Source: Flavobacterium degerlachei (GTDB taxonomy: Bacteria > Bacteroidota > Bacteroidia > Flavobacteriales > Flavobacteriaceae). From it: DNA of 64,000 bases. Below are positions 1-7,287 of the stretch, piece after piece (the first letter of the stretch is position 1; every line of letters begins with the position of its first letter). A program made the position numbers and the translations under genes. The notes below the pieces were generated by a model. The model searched no databases and had not been told where the DNA came from. It saw nothing but the letters and a program-made list of their open reading frames with translations. The stretch lies in the NCBI RefSeq assembly GCF_900106645.1, contig NZ_FNMV01000017.1, positions 17,718 to 81,717 of the forward strand, written 5' to 3'.

Positions 1-657
1 ATTGTATTTAACGGACATACTGTCTGTTAATGGAATGGCCTGAATATTACAAAAAGCCATTGCTTCTATCGTTCCTTTCTTTTGGATGGTTCCCATTAGA
101 TTTTTACCTAAAACCTTTTGGGTTCCCAATGCGTATTCTAAACCTTTATCTGCATAAGTTTTTTCTTTTGCAACAGCAACAAACTCTTTACCTGATTGTT
201 CCCAATCGTTATTTCCGTGACCTTGCCAATGCTCCTTGAACCATACTGGCGCTTCCACTTTATAATCATAAATAAATGCGGCAATTTTTACGGTAGCGCT
301 ATCAGGGAAAGCTTGTTTTGGCATTACGCCAAATTTTCTGACCGCTCCATATAGTAACGCATTATCATCTGTAGGATTTGCTACAAAATCAGAAACTGCT
401 TTTATAAATTCGGCTTTGTTGTATCCTTCCTTATCAATATATCGTGCTTTAATAGCAACAAATGGCGGCGCGATTCTACCTTCTACCTCATCTGCAGTGG
501 GACTATGGCAGGTATAACAATGTTTTTCCATTAAGTCTTTGGCTTCCTGCGGTTGGTAAGCAAAACTTGGTGTCTTATCAATATCTTGATACGAATGCTT
601 CTTCTTATTACAAGAAAAAAGCAGAACTACCGAAAAAAGTATAAAGATTTTTTTCAT
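1..657 (-). CDS. Haem lipoprotein: cytochrome c plus DUF3365 (Tll0287-like), C-terminus cut by window edge
   Basis: Read on the complement from the ATG at 655-657, 219 codons stay open to the left edge, so the gene is partial at its 3' end. The N-terminus is a lipoprotein signal ending in LLFSC (Cys16). A c-type haem site CYTCH lies at residues 47-51, and a Met in a GVMP context near residue 113 is a candidate sixth ligand. From about residue 130 the sequence resembles DUF3365/Tll0287-like haem domains, including a CNIQAIPLTDSMS segment near the visible end. The mature protein is expected to be a periplasm-facing, membrane-anchored electron carrier or haem sensor. It diverges from the peroxiredoxin at 889, with a Crp/Fnr-like box in the shared region. 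The domain calls come from recalled family patterns; the partner and exact role are unknown. Confidence 0.8.
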   Translation of the reverse strand, partial: MKKIFILFSVVLLFSCNKKKHSYQDIDKTPSFAYQPQEAKDLMEKHCYTCHSPTADEVEGRIAPPFVAIKARYIDKEGYNKAEFIKAVSDFVANPTDDNALLYGAVRKFGVMPKQAFPDSATVKIAAFIYDYKVEAPVWFKEHWQGHGNNDWEQSGKEFVAVAKEKTYADKGLEYALGTQKVLGKNLMGTIQKKGTIEAMAFCNIQAIPLTDSMSVKYN

Positions 658-677
658 GATGCGTTTTTAAGTTTTTG

Positions 678-685
678 TAAAACTA
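678..685 (-). promoter_or_regulatory. Candidate -7 element for the haem lipoprotein
   Basis: On the complement this reads TAGTTTTA, one mismatch from the Bacteroidota TAnnTTTG element. It begins 29.5 bases from the centre of the palindrome at 707-722, the same distance as in the divergent promoter. No TTG element is seen at the usual spacing, which fits activator dependence. Confidence 0.4.
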
Positions 686-706
686 TTTATTAATAGCCAA
701 AAGAAG

Positions 707-722
707 TGTAACATTTATCACA
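707..722. promoter_or_regulatory. Crp/Fnr-like operator 1 (TGTAAC-N4-ATCACA)
   Basis: A 16-base imperfect palindrome with half-sites TGTAAC and TGTGAT, in the general form bound by Crp/Fnr-family regulators. It lies in the 231-base divergent region, centred about 58 bases upstream of the haem-lipoprotein start. It would sit near -42 for the inferred promoter, a class II activator position. The regulator itself is not in the window. Confidence 0.45.
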
Positions 723-810
723 AGAGGCTTTTAATATTAATAACTTAAATTAATATATCTATAACCAAAAACTATTAATTATAAAAATACGATAAAGTTA
801 ATTAATACAA

Positions 811-826
811 TGTAACTCTTGTCACA
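811..826. promoter_or_regulatory. Crp/Fnr-like operator 2 (TGTAAC-N4-GTCACA)
   Basis: A second 16-base palindrome with half-sites TGTAAC and TGTGAC. It lies exactly 104 bases (about ten helical turns) from operator 1 and about 70 bases upstream of the peroxiredoxin start. Its centre is 29.5 bases from the candidate -7 element at 848-855. Confidence 0.5.
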
Positions 827-847
827 TAAAATTAATTGAATCTATAC

Positions 848-855
848 TAACTTCG
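848..855 (+). promoter_or_regulatory. Candidate -7 element for the peroxiredoxin
   Basis: TAACTTCG is one mismatch from TAnnTTTG. No well-spaced TTG element is present; the palindrome at 811-826 occupies that position instead. Transcription would start near 860, leaving a leader of roughly 30 bases before the ATG at 889. Confidence 0.4.
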
Positions 856-888
856 TAGTATAAAATAATCATCTAAATATATAGAACA

Positions 889-1533
889 ATGGAAGAACAA
901 ATAATTTCAATGCCGAGAATTGGTGATATGGCTCCAGATTTTGAAGCGGTAACCACTACAGGAAAAATAAAATTTTCAGAATATAATAAAGGAAGTTGGG
1001 TTGTGTTTTTTTCACATCCAGCTGATTTTACTCCAGTTTGTACTACAGAAATGAGTGGGTTTGCTTTAGAAAAAGATTTCTTTGCAAACCACAATACAAA
1101 ATTAATGGGTCTAAGTATTGACAGCATTCACTCTCACATTGCATGGGTAAATGCCGTAAATGAAAAAACAGGTGTTTTATTTGAATTTCCAATAGTTGCA
1201 GATATTAGTATGGAAGTTTCAAAAAAATACGGAATGCTTCAACCAGGAGAAAGTGAAACAGCTGCAGTAAGAGCCGTTTTCATAATGGATCCTAAAGGAA
1301 AAGTACGTTTAATCATGTATTACCCTTTAAATGTGGGTAGAAATATGGCAGAGATTAAACGTTCTCTACTCGCTCTACAAACATCAGACGAGTACAGTGT
1401 AGCTATGCCTCTTGACTGGCAACCTGGTGACAAAGTGATTGTTTCTGCTCCAAAAACAGTAGAAGAATTAGCTGAAAGAAAAAAGAGTAATTTAGAAATG
1501 GTGGATTGGTACTTAGCTAAAAAATCTATTTAA
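889..1533 (+). CDS. 1-Cys peroxiredoxin (Prx6-like)
   Basis: A 214-residue thioredoxin-fold peroxidase that reduces hydrogen peroxide and organic hydroperoxides. The peroxidatic Cys51 sits in the PVCTTE motif after HPADFTP. No other cysteine exists in the protein, so it must be a 1-Cys enzyme. The C-terminal dimerisation segment with DWQPGD is typical of the Prx6 group, and the length is normal. The start at 889 was chosen because it opens the frame; Met8 is an alternative. Its promoter region is shared with the divergent haem lipoprotein and holds a Crp/Fnr-like box. A terminator follows, and the next gene is a CstB-like sulfur-metabolism protein, so a role in sulfur or oxygen stress is plausible but inferred. 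Confidence 0.93.
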   Translation: MEEQIISMPRIGDMAPDFEAVTTTGKIKFSEYNKGSWVVFFSHPADFTPVCTTEMSGFALEKDFFANHNTKLMGLSIDSIHSHIAWVNAVNEKTGVLFEFPIVADISMEVSKKYGMLQPGESETAAVRAVFIMDPKGKVRLIMYYPLNVGRNMAEIKRSLLALQTSDEYSVAMPLDWQPGDKVIVSAPKTVEELAERKKSNLEMVDWYLAKKSI

Positions 1534-1556
1534 ATCTACCATTTTAAAAAACTTAA

Positions 1557-1585
1557 AAACCATTCTTTTACAGGATGGTTTTTTT
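1557..1585 (+). terminator. Rho-independent terminator after the peroxiredoxin
   Basis: AAACCAT pairs with ATGGTTT across an 11-base loop, followed by a T-run. It lies 24 bases after the stop codon. Confidence 0.75.
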
Positions 1586-1622
1586 GTAAATTAGACTCAA
1601 TTAATCACTTAAAAATAAAACA

Positions 1623-3026
1623 ATGTATTTTCAACACATATACGACAAGAGTTTAGCTCAAGGAAGTTACTTCATTGGATGTCAAAAATCAGGCGTAGCA
1701 GCAGTTATTGATGCAAAAAGAGATGTAGATACTTATATAGAAATAGCAAAAGAAAATAACATGCAAATAACGCATGTACTGGAAACTCACATACACGCTG
1801 ATTTTCTAGCAGGTTCCAGAGAGTTAGCAAAAGTAACAGGCGCTGAACTATTTCTTTCTGCAGAAGGAGGTAAAGACTGGCAATATGAGTTTCCCCATAA
1901 TGGTCTAAAAAATGGCGATATAATAAAATTAGGTAACTTAACATTAGAAGTTTTACATACTCCAGGACACACTCCTGAAAGTATCAGTTTCCTACTTACA
2001 GATATTCCTGCAACCACAAAACCTGTCATGTTGTTTACAGGTGACTTTGTCTTTGTTGGTGATGTTGGTCGTCCAGATCTATTAGAAAAAGCCGCTAATG
2101 TAGTGGGTACTGCTAATGCTGGTGCTTTACAAATGTATAAATCTATTCAGTTATTTTCAGAACTAGCGGATTATATCCAAGTTTGGCCAGGCCACGGCGC
2201 TGGTTCCGCTTGTGGAAAAGCATTAGGTTCTGTGCCAAGTACTACTGTGGGTTATGAAAAGATAAGAAACTGGGCGCTACAATATGCTAATGATAGAGAT
2301 GGGTTTGTAAAATATTTATTAGAAGACCAACCAGAGCCTCCTAAGTATTTTGCCATGATGAAAAAGTTGAACAAAGTTGACAGACCGCTATTAACTGAAG
2401 TTCCAACACAAAAATTACTAGCTGCATCAGAATTAAAAACAGCGATCCAAAAAGGAGTAAAAGTAATTGACGCTAGAAATAAAGTTGACTTTGCAGCAGG
2501 ATTTATTCCACAAACTCTAAATATTCAAGGAAGTAACTCATTTGCAACCTGGGCAGGTTGGTTCGTAGATTATAATGAAAAATTTATTTTAGTAGTTGAA
2601 AACGAAAGCCAAGTAGATGACCTTACTCGTAAACTAATGAGAATTGGTTTAGACAATGTTATGGGGTATGTCGTAGGCGCAAAATCGTGGACTGATAATG
2701 GTGGGAAATTAGAAAAAGCAAAAAATATTGACCTTGACAAATTTAAAAAAGTGATGGACGATAGCGTTATAATTGATGTGAGAGGTGCTTCAGAATTTAA
2801 TACTGCTCACATAAAAGAAGCGCAAAATGTATTTGTAGGAACTATTTATGACCATCTAAATTTAATTCCTAAAGATAAACAAGTAGTCATTCATTGTCAA
2901 GGTGGAGACCGATCTGCAATTGCATATTCAATTTTAGCAAAAGAAGGATATACAAAAATAGCAAACTACGCTGCTGGAATGAACGAATGGGTAAAAGAAA
3001 ACCCTACAATATCACACGAAAAATAG
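1623..3026 (+). CDS. CstB-like metallo-beta-lactamase / rhodanese protein (persulfide dioxygenase type)
   Basis: A 467-residue, three-domain cytoplasmic protein. Residues 1-240 are a metallo-beta-lactamase fold with metal-binding THIHADF, HTPGHT and WPGHG motifs. A degenerate rhodanese domain follows (about 265-360) in which the catalytic cysteine position reads ILVVENES. The last domain (about 370-460) is an active-type rhodanese with the loop CQGGDRS, Cys425. This order matches CstB-type enzymes, which oxidise persulfides and transfer sulfur during sulfide detoxification. THIHADF rather than THxHADH in the first metal motif also suits the CstB branch over simple ETHE1 dioxygenases. It follows the peroxiredoxin after a terminator and so probably has its own promoter. 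Substrate assignment is by family only. Confidence 0.9.
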   Translation: MYFQHIYDKSLAQGSYFIGCQKSGVAAVIDAKRDVDTYIEIAKENNMQITHVLETHIHADFLAGSRELAKVTGAELFLSAEGGKDWQYEFPHNGLKNGDIIKLGNLTLEVLHTPGHTPESISFLLTDIPATTKPVMLFTGDFVFVGDVGRPDLLEKAANVVGTANAGALQMYKSIQLFSELADYIQVWPGHGAGSACGKALGSVPSTTVGYEKIRNWALQYANDRDGFVKYLLEDQPEPPKYFAMMKKLNKVDRPLLTEVPTQKLLAASELKTAIQKGVKVIDARNKVDFAAGFIPQTLNIQGSNSFATWAGWFVDYNEKFILVVENESQVDDLTRKLMRIGLDNVMGYVVGAKSWTDNGGKLEKAKNIDLDKFKKVMDDSVIIDVRGASEFNTAHIKEAQNVFVGTIYDHLNLIPKDKQVVIHCQGGDRSAIAYSILAKEGYTKIANYAAGMNEWVKENPTISHEK

Positions 3027-3100
3027 CTAAACTAATTAGATGAAATTTGAGCTGTGACTTACTTTTAATTCTAATTAAACTTCTCTAAATAATTCCAAGA

Positions 3101-3136
3101 AACCGTCTCCATACCATTTTTTGAGGCGGTTTTTTA
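3101..3136 (+). terminator. Terminator after the CstB-like gene
   Basis: AACCGTCTC (3101-3109) pairs with GAGGCGGTT (3123-3131), with one G-T wobble, then a T-run. Confidence 0.75.
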
Positions 3137-3412
3137 TTCATCTAAATTATTCCTTTTCCACTATAGCTCTTAAAAAATATTTACATTTGGTTAACTAATC
3201 ATTTACATAATTCGTGAGAGTATTTTTTTATAATTCAATAGTGATTTTATCAGTATCATCCCCCCTTACGCAAAGCAACTCCAATCCTTCCAAACTAAAT
3301 TAGAGAATTAGCAATGGATATAGTAAGTTTGCCATCATTAGATTAAAAATGTAGTTTATCCACAAAAAGATAATTTTATTTTCATTTTATTTCCTTTATA
3401 CCTTAAAAAAGG
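3137..3412. other. Gene-free A/T-rich stretch
   Basis: No plausible coding frame, structural RNA or repeat was recognised. The stretch separates the CstB-like gene and its terminator from the start-less pentapeptide copy, and marks the left border of the accessory patch. Confidence 0.5.
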
Positions 3413-3880
3413 TCTGAATACAGCCTTGACTTACAATATAAAGACATCACTTATGGTGAAGAACAAGTCAATTTCAAGGAACTTGAATCTTGCACGTTTA
3501 CCAATTGTGATTTTTCCCAATGTAATTTTATTGCTGTCACTTTTATCGACTGTCACTTTAATTCTTGCAATTTTAATAGTTCAAAGATAAATCATGTTGC
3601 CTTTAGAACGGTCTTTTTTAATACATGTAAAATGACCGATGTAAACTTTGCGATGTGCGACAAACTCATTTTTGAAGTTCATTTTAAGGATTGTATTTTG
3701 GACTTCTCCAAATTCTACGCCTTAAAAATGAAAGGGACTACATTCACTAATACCAGCCTTGTTGCAGTTGATTTTATGAGTACTAACTTAACCGAAGTCC
3801 TATTTAGCAACTGTGATTTATACCGTTCTGAATTTGAAAAAGCAATTGCCGACAAAGCTGATCTTAACACCAAGCAATGA
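3413..3880 (+). pseudogene. Broken copy of the pentapeptide-repeat gene at 6713
   Basis: From 3413 the frame reads SEYSLDLQYKDITYG and continues in close parallel to the intact protein encoded at 6713-7285, codon for codon for about 150 residues. The position of the intact ATG-CCT is AGG-TCT here, so the start codon is lost, and a TAA lies in frame at 3404-3406. The next in-frame ATG is at 3632, inside the repeat region. Similarity ends after the shared KADL/KADF segment: this copy has only NTKQ before its stop, while the intact gene has about 40 more residues. It could still yield an 82-residue fragment from 3632. The likely origin is a tandem duplication later separated by other genes, or insertion between two copies. 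Confidence 0.75.
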
Positions 3881-3968
3881 AGTACATGCGATTAGTTCGT
3901 AGCTCGACATGAGACTTTCACTGGAAAAAACAATTCATTTTGTTTATTTTTATTAGTTTTACTATCCC

Positions 3969-5477
3969 ATGAAACAAAAAGTTTTTCTTTCTAGCGTTCA
4001 AAAAGAATTTGCCAAAGAGCGAGAGGCATTGCACCGTCATTTATTGTCGGATCCAGTGTTGCAATTGTTTTTTGAGCCTATTTTATTTGAGAAATTACCT
4101 GCTCTCGGTGAGCAGCCACAAAATGTATATCTGAAAGAAGTTACTCATGCTGAAGTGTTCCTTATTTTAATAGGAGAATCATACGGTTATGAAACAGCTA
4201 CAGGGATTTCACCTACTGAACTTGAGTACGATCTAGCACAGAAAGAGGCCGTTTTTTCATTAGCTTTTATAAAAAATGATACCGATGCAGAGCGACACCC
4301 AAAAGAAACCGCTTTATTAAGAAAAATTCAAAACAATTTATCCTACAAACGCTTTTCAACTACCGAAGAATTAATTCGAGAAGTAACCAAAGCCTTAGTC
4401 AATCTGCTTCAACAAAAAGGATTGATTCAAATAGAAGGTTTTGACAGTTCCATTGCTAAAAAAGCCTCGCTTTTAGACATCGATGAAGAAAAACTGAATC
4501 ATTTCATAAATATTGCTCGTCACAAACGAGGTTTCCCTTTTAGAGAAGGTAGCGCAGCTTCTAAAGTCTTATCGCATTTGGACTTGTATTTAGCTGATGG
4601 TGTAACCAACAGCGCTTTACTCGCTTTCGGAAAAAATCCACAACAATTTTTTCCTGCTGCAGTAGTTAAATGTGCTCATTTTCATGGTGATTTTATTGCT
4701 AAACCCATCCCAGACCATCGCGTAATCAAAGGAGATGTTTTTATGCAGGTAGACGAAGCAGTTGATTTTATATTAGCCAAAATTGCCGTTACTGTGGGAA
4801 TGCGATTGGAGTCTAATCAAGCTCCTTTGAAATATGAAATACCAAGACCTGTGATTGCCGAAGCGATTGTCAATGCAGTGGCGCATCGAGATTATCAAAG
4901 TACTGGAAGTGTACAAGTAATGCTGTTTTCTGATCGAGTTACTATTAGCAATCCTGGTGGTTTACCGATGGAACTAACTTTAGAAAAGCTGAAACACGAT
5001 CATGCTTCCTATCCTAAAAATCCGCATCTGGCCGAAACCTTATACCAGGCAGGTTATATTGAGCGTTTTGGAACCGGAACTGGAGAGATCTTTCGTTTGT
5101 GTGCCGAAGCAGGATTACGCGAGCCCACATTTAATTTAGAAGAAGGTTTTTCAATTACAATATACCGTCCAACTACCGGGCAAGTCACTGGGCAAGTCAC
5201 TGGGCAAGTCACTGGGCAAGTCTTTACTAATTTAACACCAATAGAGAGGGTTATTTGGGTATTGGAAGCTGAAATGAAACGTGATGAAATCCAAGAAGCA
5301 TTAGAACTAAAACATCGTGATAATTTTCGTGCAAACTATCTTAATCCAGCCATTGAAGAAGGTTGGGTTGAAATGACCATCCCAGACAAACCCACGAGTT
5401 CAAAACAAACATACCGCCTTACCAGAAATGGACTGAAGAAGAAAACAGAATTGAAAGCAAAAAACAACTATATCTAA
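3969..5477 (+). CDS. DUF4062 / AlbA-like / GHKL-ATPase protein with C-terminal winged helix
   Basis: A 502-residue multidomain protein. Residues 1-105 form a DUF4062 domain (start KVFLSSVQKEF; conserved GISPTELEY at 79-87), a TIR-like fold often seen at the N-terminus of NLR-type proteins. Residues about 170-245 resemble the AlbA_2/Schlafen-like domain. Residues about 290-400 form a GHKL ATP-binding module: N-box EAIVNAVAHRDY, glycine motif ISNPGGLP, and FGTGTGE. Four TGQV repeats at residues 403-418 link to a winged helix (about 420-490). Such proteins are often mislabelled RecG-like helicase or transcriptional regulator, but there are no helicase motifs. The neighbour at 5521 is a caspase-like protein. 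The domain mix suggests a sensor or regulator in a defence context, which is inference. Confidence 0.85.
   Translation: MKQKVFLSSVQKEFAKEREALHRHLLSDPVLQLFFEPILFEKLPALGEQPQNVYLKEVTHAEVFLILIGESYGYETATGISPTELEYDLAQKEAVFSLAFIKNDTDAERHPKETALLRKIQNNLSYKRFSTTEELIREVTKALVNLLQQKGLIQIEGFDSSIAKKASLLDIDEEKLNHFINIARHKRGFPFREGSAASKVLSHLDLYLADGVTNSALLAFGKNPQQFFPAAVVKCAHFHGDFIAKPIPDHRVIKGDVFMQVDEAVDFILAKIAVTVGMRLESNQAPLKYEIPRPVIAEAIVNAVAHRDYQSTGSVQVMLFSDRVTISNPGGLPMELTLEKLKHDHASYPKNPHLAETLYQAGYIERFGTGTGEIFRLCAEAGLREPTFNLEEGFSITIYRPTTGQVTGQVTGQVTGQVFTNLTPIERVIWVLEAEMKRDEIQEALELKHRDNFRANYLNPAIEEGWVEMTIPDKPTSSKQTYRLTRNGLKKKTELKAKNNYI
5175..5222 (+). repeat. Four in-frame 12-base repeats encoding TGQV
   Basis: ACTGGGCAAGTC occurs four times without a gap; the first unit has C for T at its third base. 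Each unit codes Thr-Gly-Gln-Val, so slippage would change the linker by four residues without a frameshift. Confidence 0.95.
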
Positions 5478-5520
5478 TGCTGCTAAGTAAAATAGCAGTA
5501 AACAAAAACATTCGTTGCTA

Positions 5521-6108
5521 ATGACCCATCTAGACAAACCCAATTACTTAGATAATGATAAATTTATTTTCTGCCTCGAAGCTGTTCCTGATATAGAAAT
5601 TGCCACCACTACTGAAGTGGTCAATAATTTAGAACAATTAGCAGTTGAATATGGTATTACCAGCATTTACAAAACCTGTGATACGATTGAAGGATTAGAA
5701 GAAAGTTTAAACGCATTGCGGTACGACGACCATAACTTTAAGGATTATGAAATAATCTATCTAGTAATGGAAGGCGAAGGAAATAACATCTGTCTAAATG
5801 ACTACTACTATAGCATAGATGAACTTGCCGAACTTTTTGAAGGAAAATTAACTGGTAAAATTTTGCATTTTGCCAATACAAAAATACTAGACTTAAGTGA
5901 GGAAGAAGCACAATATTTTATAGATGTTACCGGCGCAAAAGCTGTTTCGGGCTACGGAACGGCCTATAACAGACTAACTAGCATCAATCTTGACAAAACT
6001 TTCTTTAGTATATTCCAAGATGAAGATAACGTCATTGAAATTGTTGAAGAGTTGCATCAAAAACAGTATGCGCTTTGTAAACTGCTCGATTTTAGATTGT
6101 ATTATTAG
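5521..6108 (+). CDS. DUF6642-like protein, predicted caspase-like fold lacking the catalytic dyad
   Basis: A 195-residue soluble protein. The start was set at the ATG 5521 rather than the TTG two codons upstream. It opens with FIFCLEA (15-21) and has a strand-helix pattern recalled from DUF6642 proteins, whose layout resembles CHAT/caspase-like peptidases. In that comparison IIYLVMEGEG (78-87) takes the place of the strand ending in the catalytic His-Gly, and GKILHFANTK (112-121) takes the place of the strand ending in the catalytic Cys. Neither His nor Cys is present there; they read Glu-Gly and Asn-Thr. The later VTGAKAVSGYG matches the usual final strand. I infer a pseudo-protease or scaffold. 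It lies 43 bases after the DUF4062/GHKL gene, so co-transcription is likely. Confidence 0.6.
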   Translation: MTHLDKPNYLDNDKFIFCLEAVPDIEIATTTEVVNNLEQLAVEYGITSIYKTCDTIEGLEESLNALRYDDHNFKDYEIIYLVMEGEGNNICLNDYYYSIDELAELFEGKLTGKILHFANTKILDLSEEEAQYFIDVTGAKAVSGYGTAYNRLTSINLDKTFFSIFQDEDNVIEIVEELHQKQYALCKLLDFRLYY

Positions 6109-6345
6109 AACTAGATTTATAGGCACCGCTCCAGCTTAATTCGTTGAAAGTTATCATTATCTAGCCAAAGTTTCCGTACTTATTCCATAAAACAACTTAT
6201 CCTTTTACTATATTTGAGATAAGACAAATTAGAAAACTATTCAATTGTGCTATTTGTGGGATATTAACCAGCATCCATACTTTAGCATTACCCTCATTTG
6301 AATTGAAGAGTATAAATTGGACTAAAACTTTAAAAATTAGAGCAA

Positions 6346-6597
6346 ATGAAACTTTTTGAATTTTTAAAACTTACGGAGGAAGAGCAATATACTGCAACTT
6401 GGAAAAAAGGTGCCTATGTAGACCTTTATTTAAAGGATAATATTGCAATAGAGCTATATACCATAAATAATTTTTATGTCGAAATTTATTATGAACGCTA
6501 CACTACGGAACGACTATATAAAAAAACTTTCAAACAAGGTGAGTTATTAGACAAATATTTGGACCGAATTCATTTAAAAACAAATCCGAATATTTAA
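6346..6597 (+). CDS. Small conserved-looking protein of unknown function
   Basis: An 83-residue soluble protein beginning MKLFEFLKLTEEEQY, with an alternating beta-rich middle rich in Tyr and Ile and a Lys-rich end. There is no signal peptide, membrane segment or cysteine. A purine-rich stretch (TTAGAGCAA) precedes the ATG. The opening resembles small proteins common as singletons in Bacteroidota genomes, sometimes beside toxin or immunity genes, but I cannot name the family. It lies 237 bases after the caspase-like gene and 115 bases before the intact pentapeptide gene. A perfect TATATTTG element at 6209-6216 may give it a separate promoter, although no well-spaced TTG was found. Confidence 0.6.
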   Translation: MKLFEFLKLTEEEQYTATWKKGAYVDLYLKDNIAIELYTINNFYVEIYYERYTTERLYKKTFKQGELLDKYLDRIHLKTNPNI

Positions 6598-6712
6598 GTA
6601 ATTGTAAATAAATCTAAAAACAGCAGCTAATAGATAGTGCGCTTTACACAATTAAATAATAATTTAGCCGTCGTAGAAATCTATTTATACACAAGCAATC
6701 CCAACATATACA

Positions 6713-7285
6713 ATGCCTGAATATTTCCTTGACATACAATACAATGACATCACTTATGGTGTAGAGGAAGTCAATTTCAAGGAATTTGAATCCTGCATTT
6801 TTAACAGTTGTGATTTCTCCCAATGCAATTTTATTGCGGTAACCTTCATCGATTGTACTTTTAATGATTGTAATTTCAATGCCTCAAAAATAAATCATGT
6901 TGCTTTAAGAACTGTTCTTTTTAATAACTGCAAAATGATGGAAATCAATTTTTCCATGTGCGACAAACTTATTTTTGAAATCCATTTTAAAGAATGTAAC
7001 TTGGATTTCTCCAAATTTTATACCTTAAAGCTAAAAGGGACCACATTTATGGATAGCAGTCTTGTAGCTGTTGATTTTATGAGTACTGACTTAACCGAAG
7101 CCATTTTTGATAATTGTGATTTGTATCGCGCTGAATTTGAAAAAGCAATTGCCAACAAAGCTGATTTTAGAAGCAGTTATAATTATACAATTGACCCAAC
7201 GAAAACAAAACTCAAAAAGGCACAATTTTCTATGGCTGGTTTAAAAGGTTTATTGGCAAAACATGATATTATTGTAAGTAACTAG
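6713..7285 (+). CDS. Pentapeptide-repeat protein (Qnr/McbG-like fold)
   Basis: A 190-residue protein made almost wholly of pentapeptide repeats with Phe, Leu or Cys at the central position (for example CDFSQCNF, CTFNDCNF). This predicts a right-handed quadrilateral beta-helix. The C-terminal segment with YTIDPTKTKLKKAQFS then GLKGLL resembles the end of Qnr-like proteins, some of which protect DNA gyrase, but most chromosomal members have no known role. It is convergent with the ABC transporter genes, with only 2 bases between its stop and the stop of the gene at 7288. A start-less, C-truncated copy lies at 3413-3880. No signal peptide is present, so it is cytoplasmic. Confidence 0.88.
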   Translation: MPEYFLDIQYNDITYGVEEVNFKEFESCIFNSCDFSQCNFIAVTFIDCTFNDCNFNASKINHVALRTVLFNNCKMMEINFSMCDKLIFEIHFKECNLDFSKFYTLKLKGTTFMDSSLVAVDFMSTDLTEAIFDNCDLYRAEFEKAIANKADFRSSYNYTIDPTKTKLKKAQFSMAGLKGLLAKHDIIVSN

Positions 7286-7287
7286 TA

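Noticed and set aside
462..644. Plus-strand open frame of 60 residues antisense to the haem lipoprotein
   Set aside because: The opposite strand carries a lipoprotein signal, CxxCH motif and a full open frame to the window edge.
3969..5477. RecG-like DNA helicase
   Set aside because: Similarity is limited to the GHKL ATP-binding C-terminal module; no helicase motifs I, II or VI are present.
3413..7285. Insertion sequence or integrated phage element
   Set aside because: No transposase, integrase, terminal inverted repeat, target duplication or tRNA attachment site was seen around the accessory patch.
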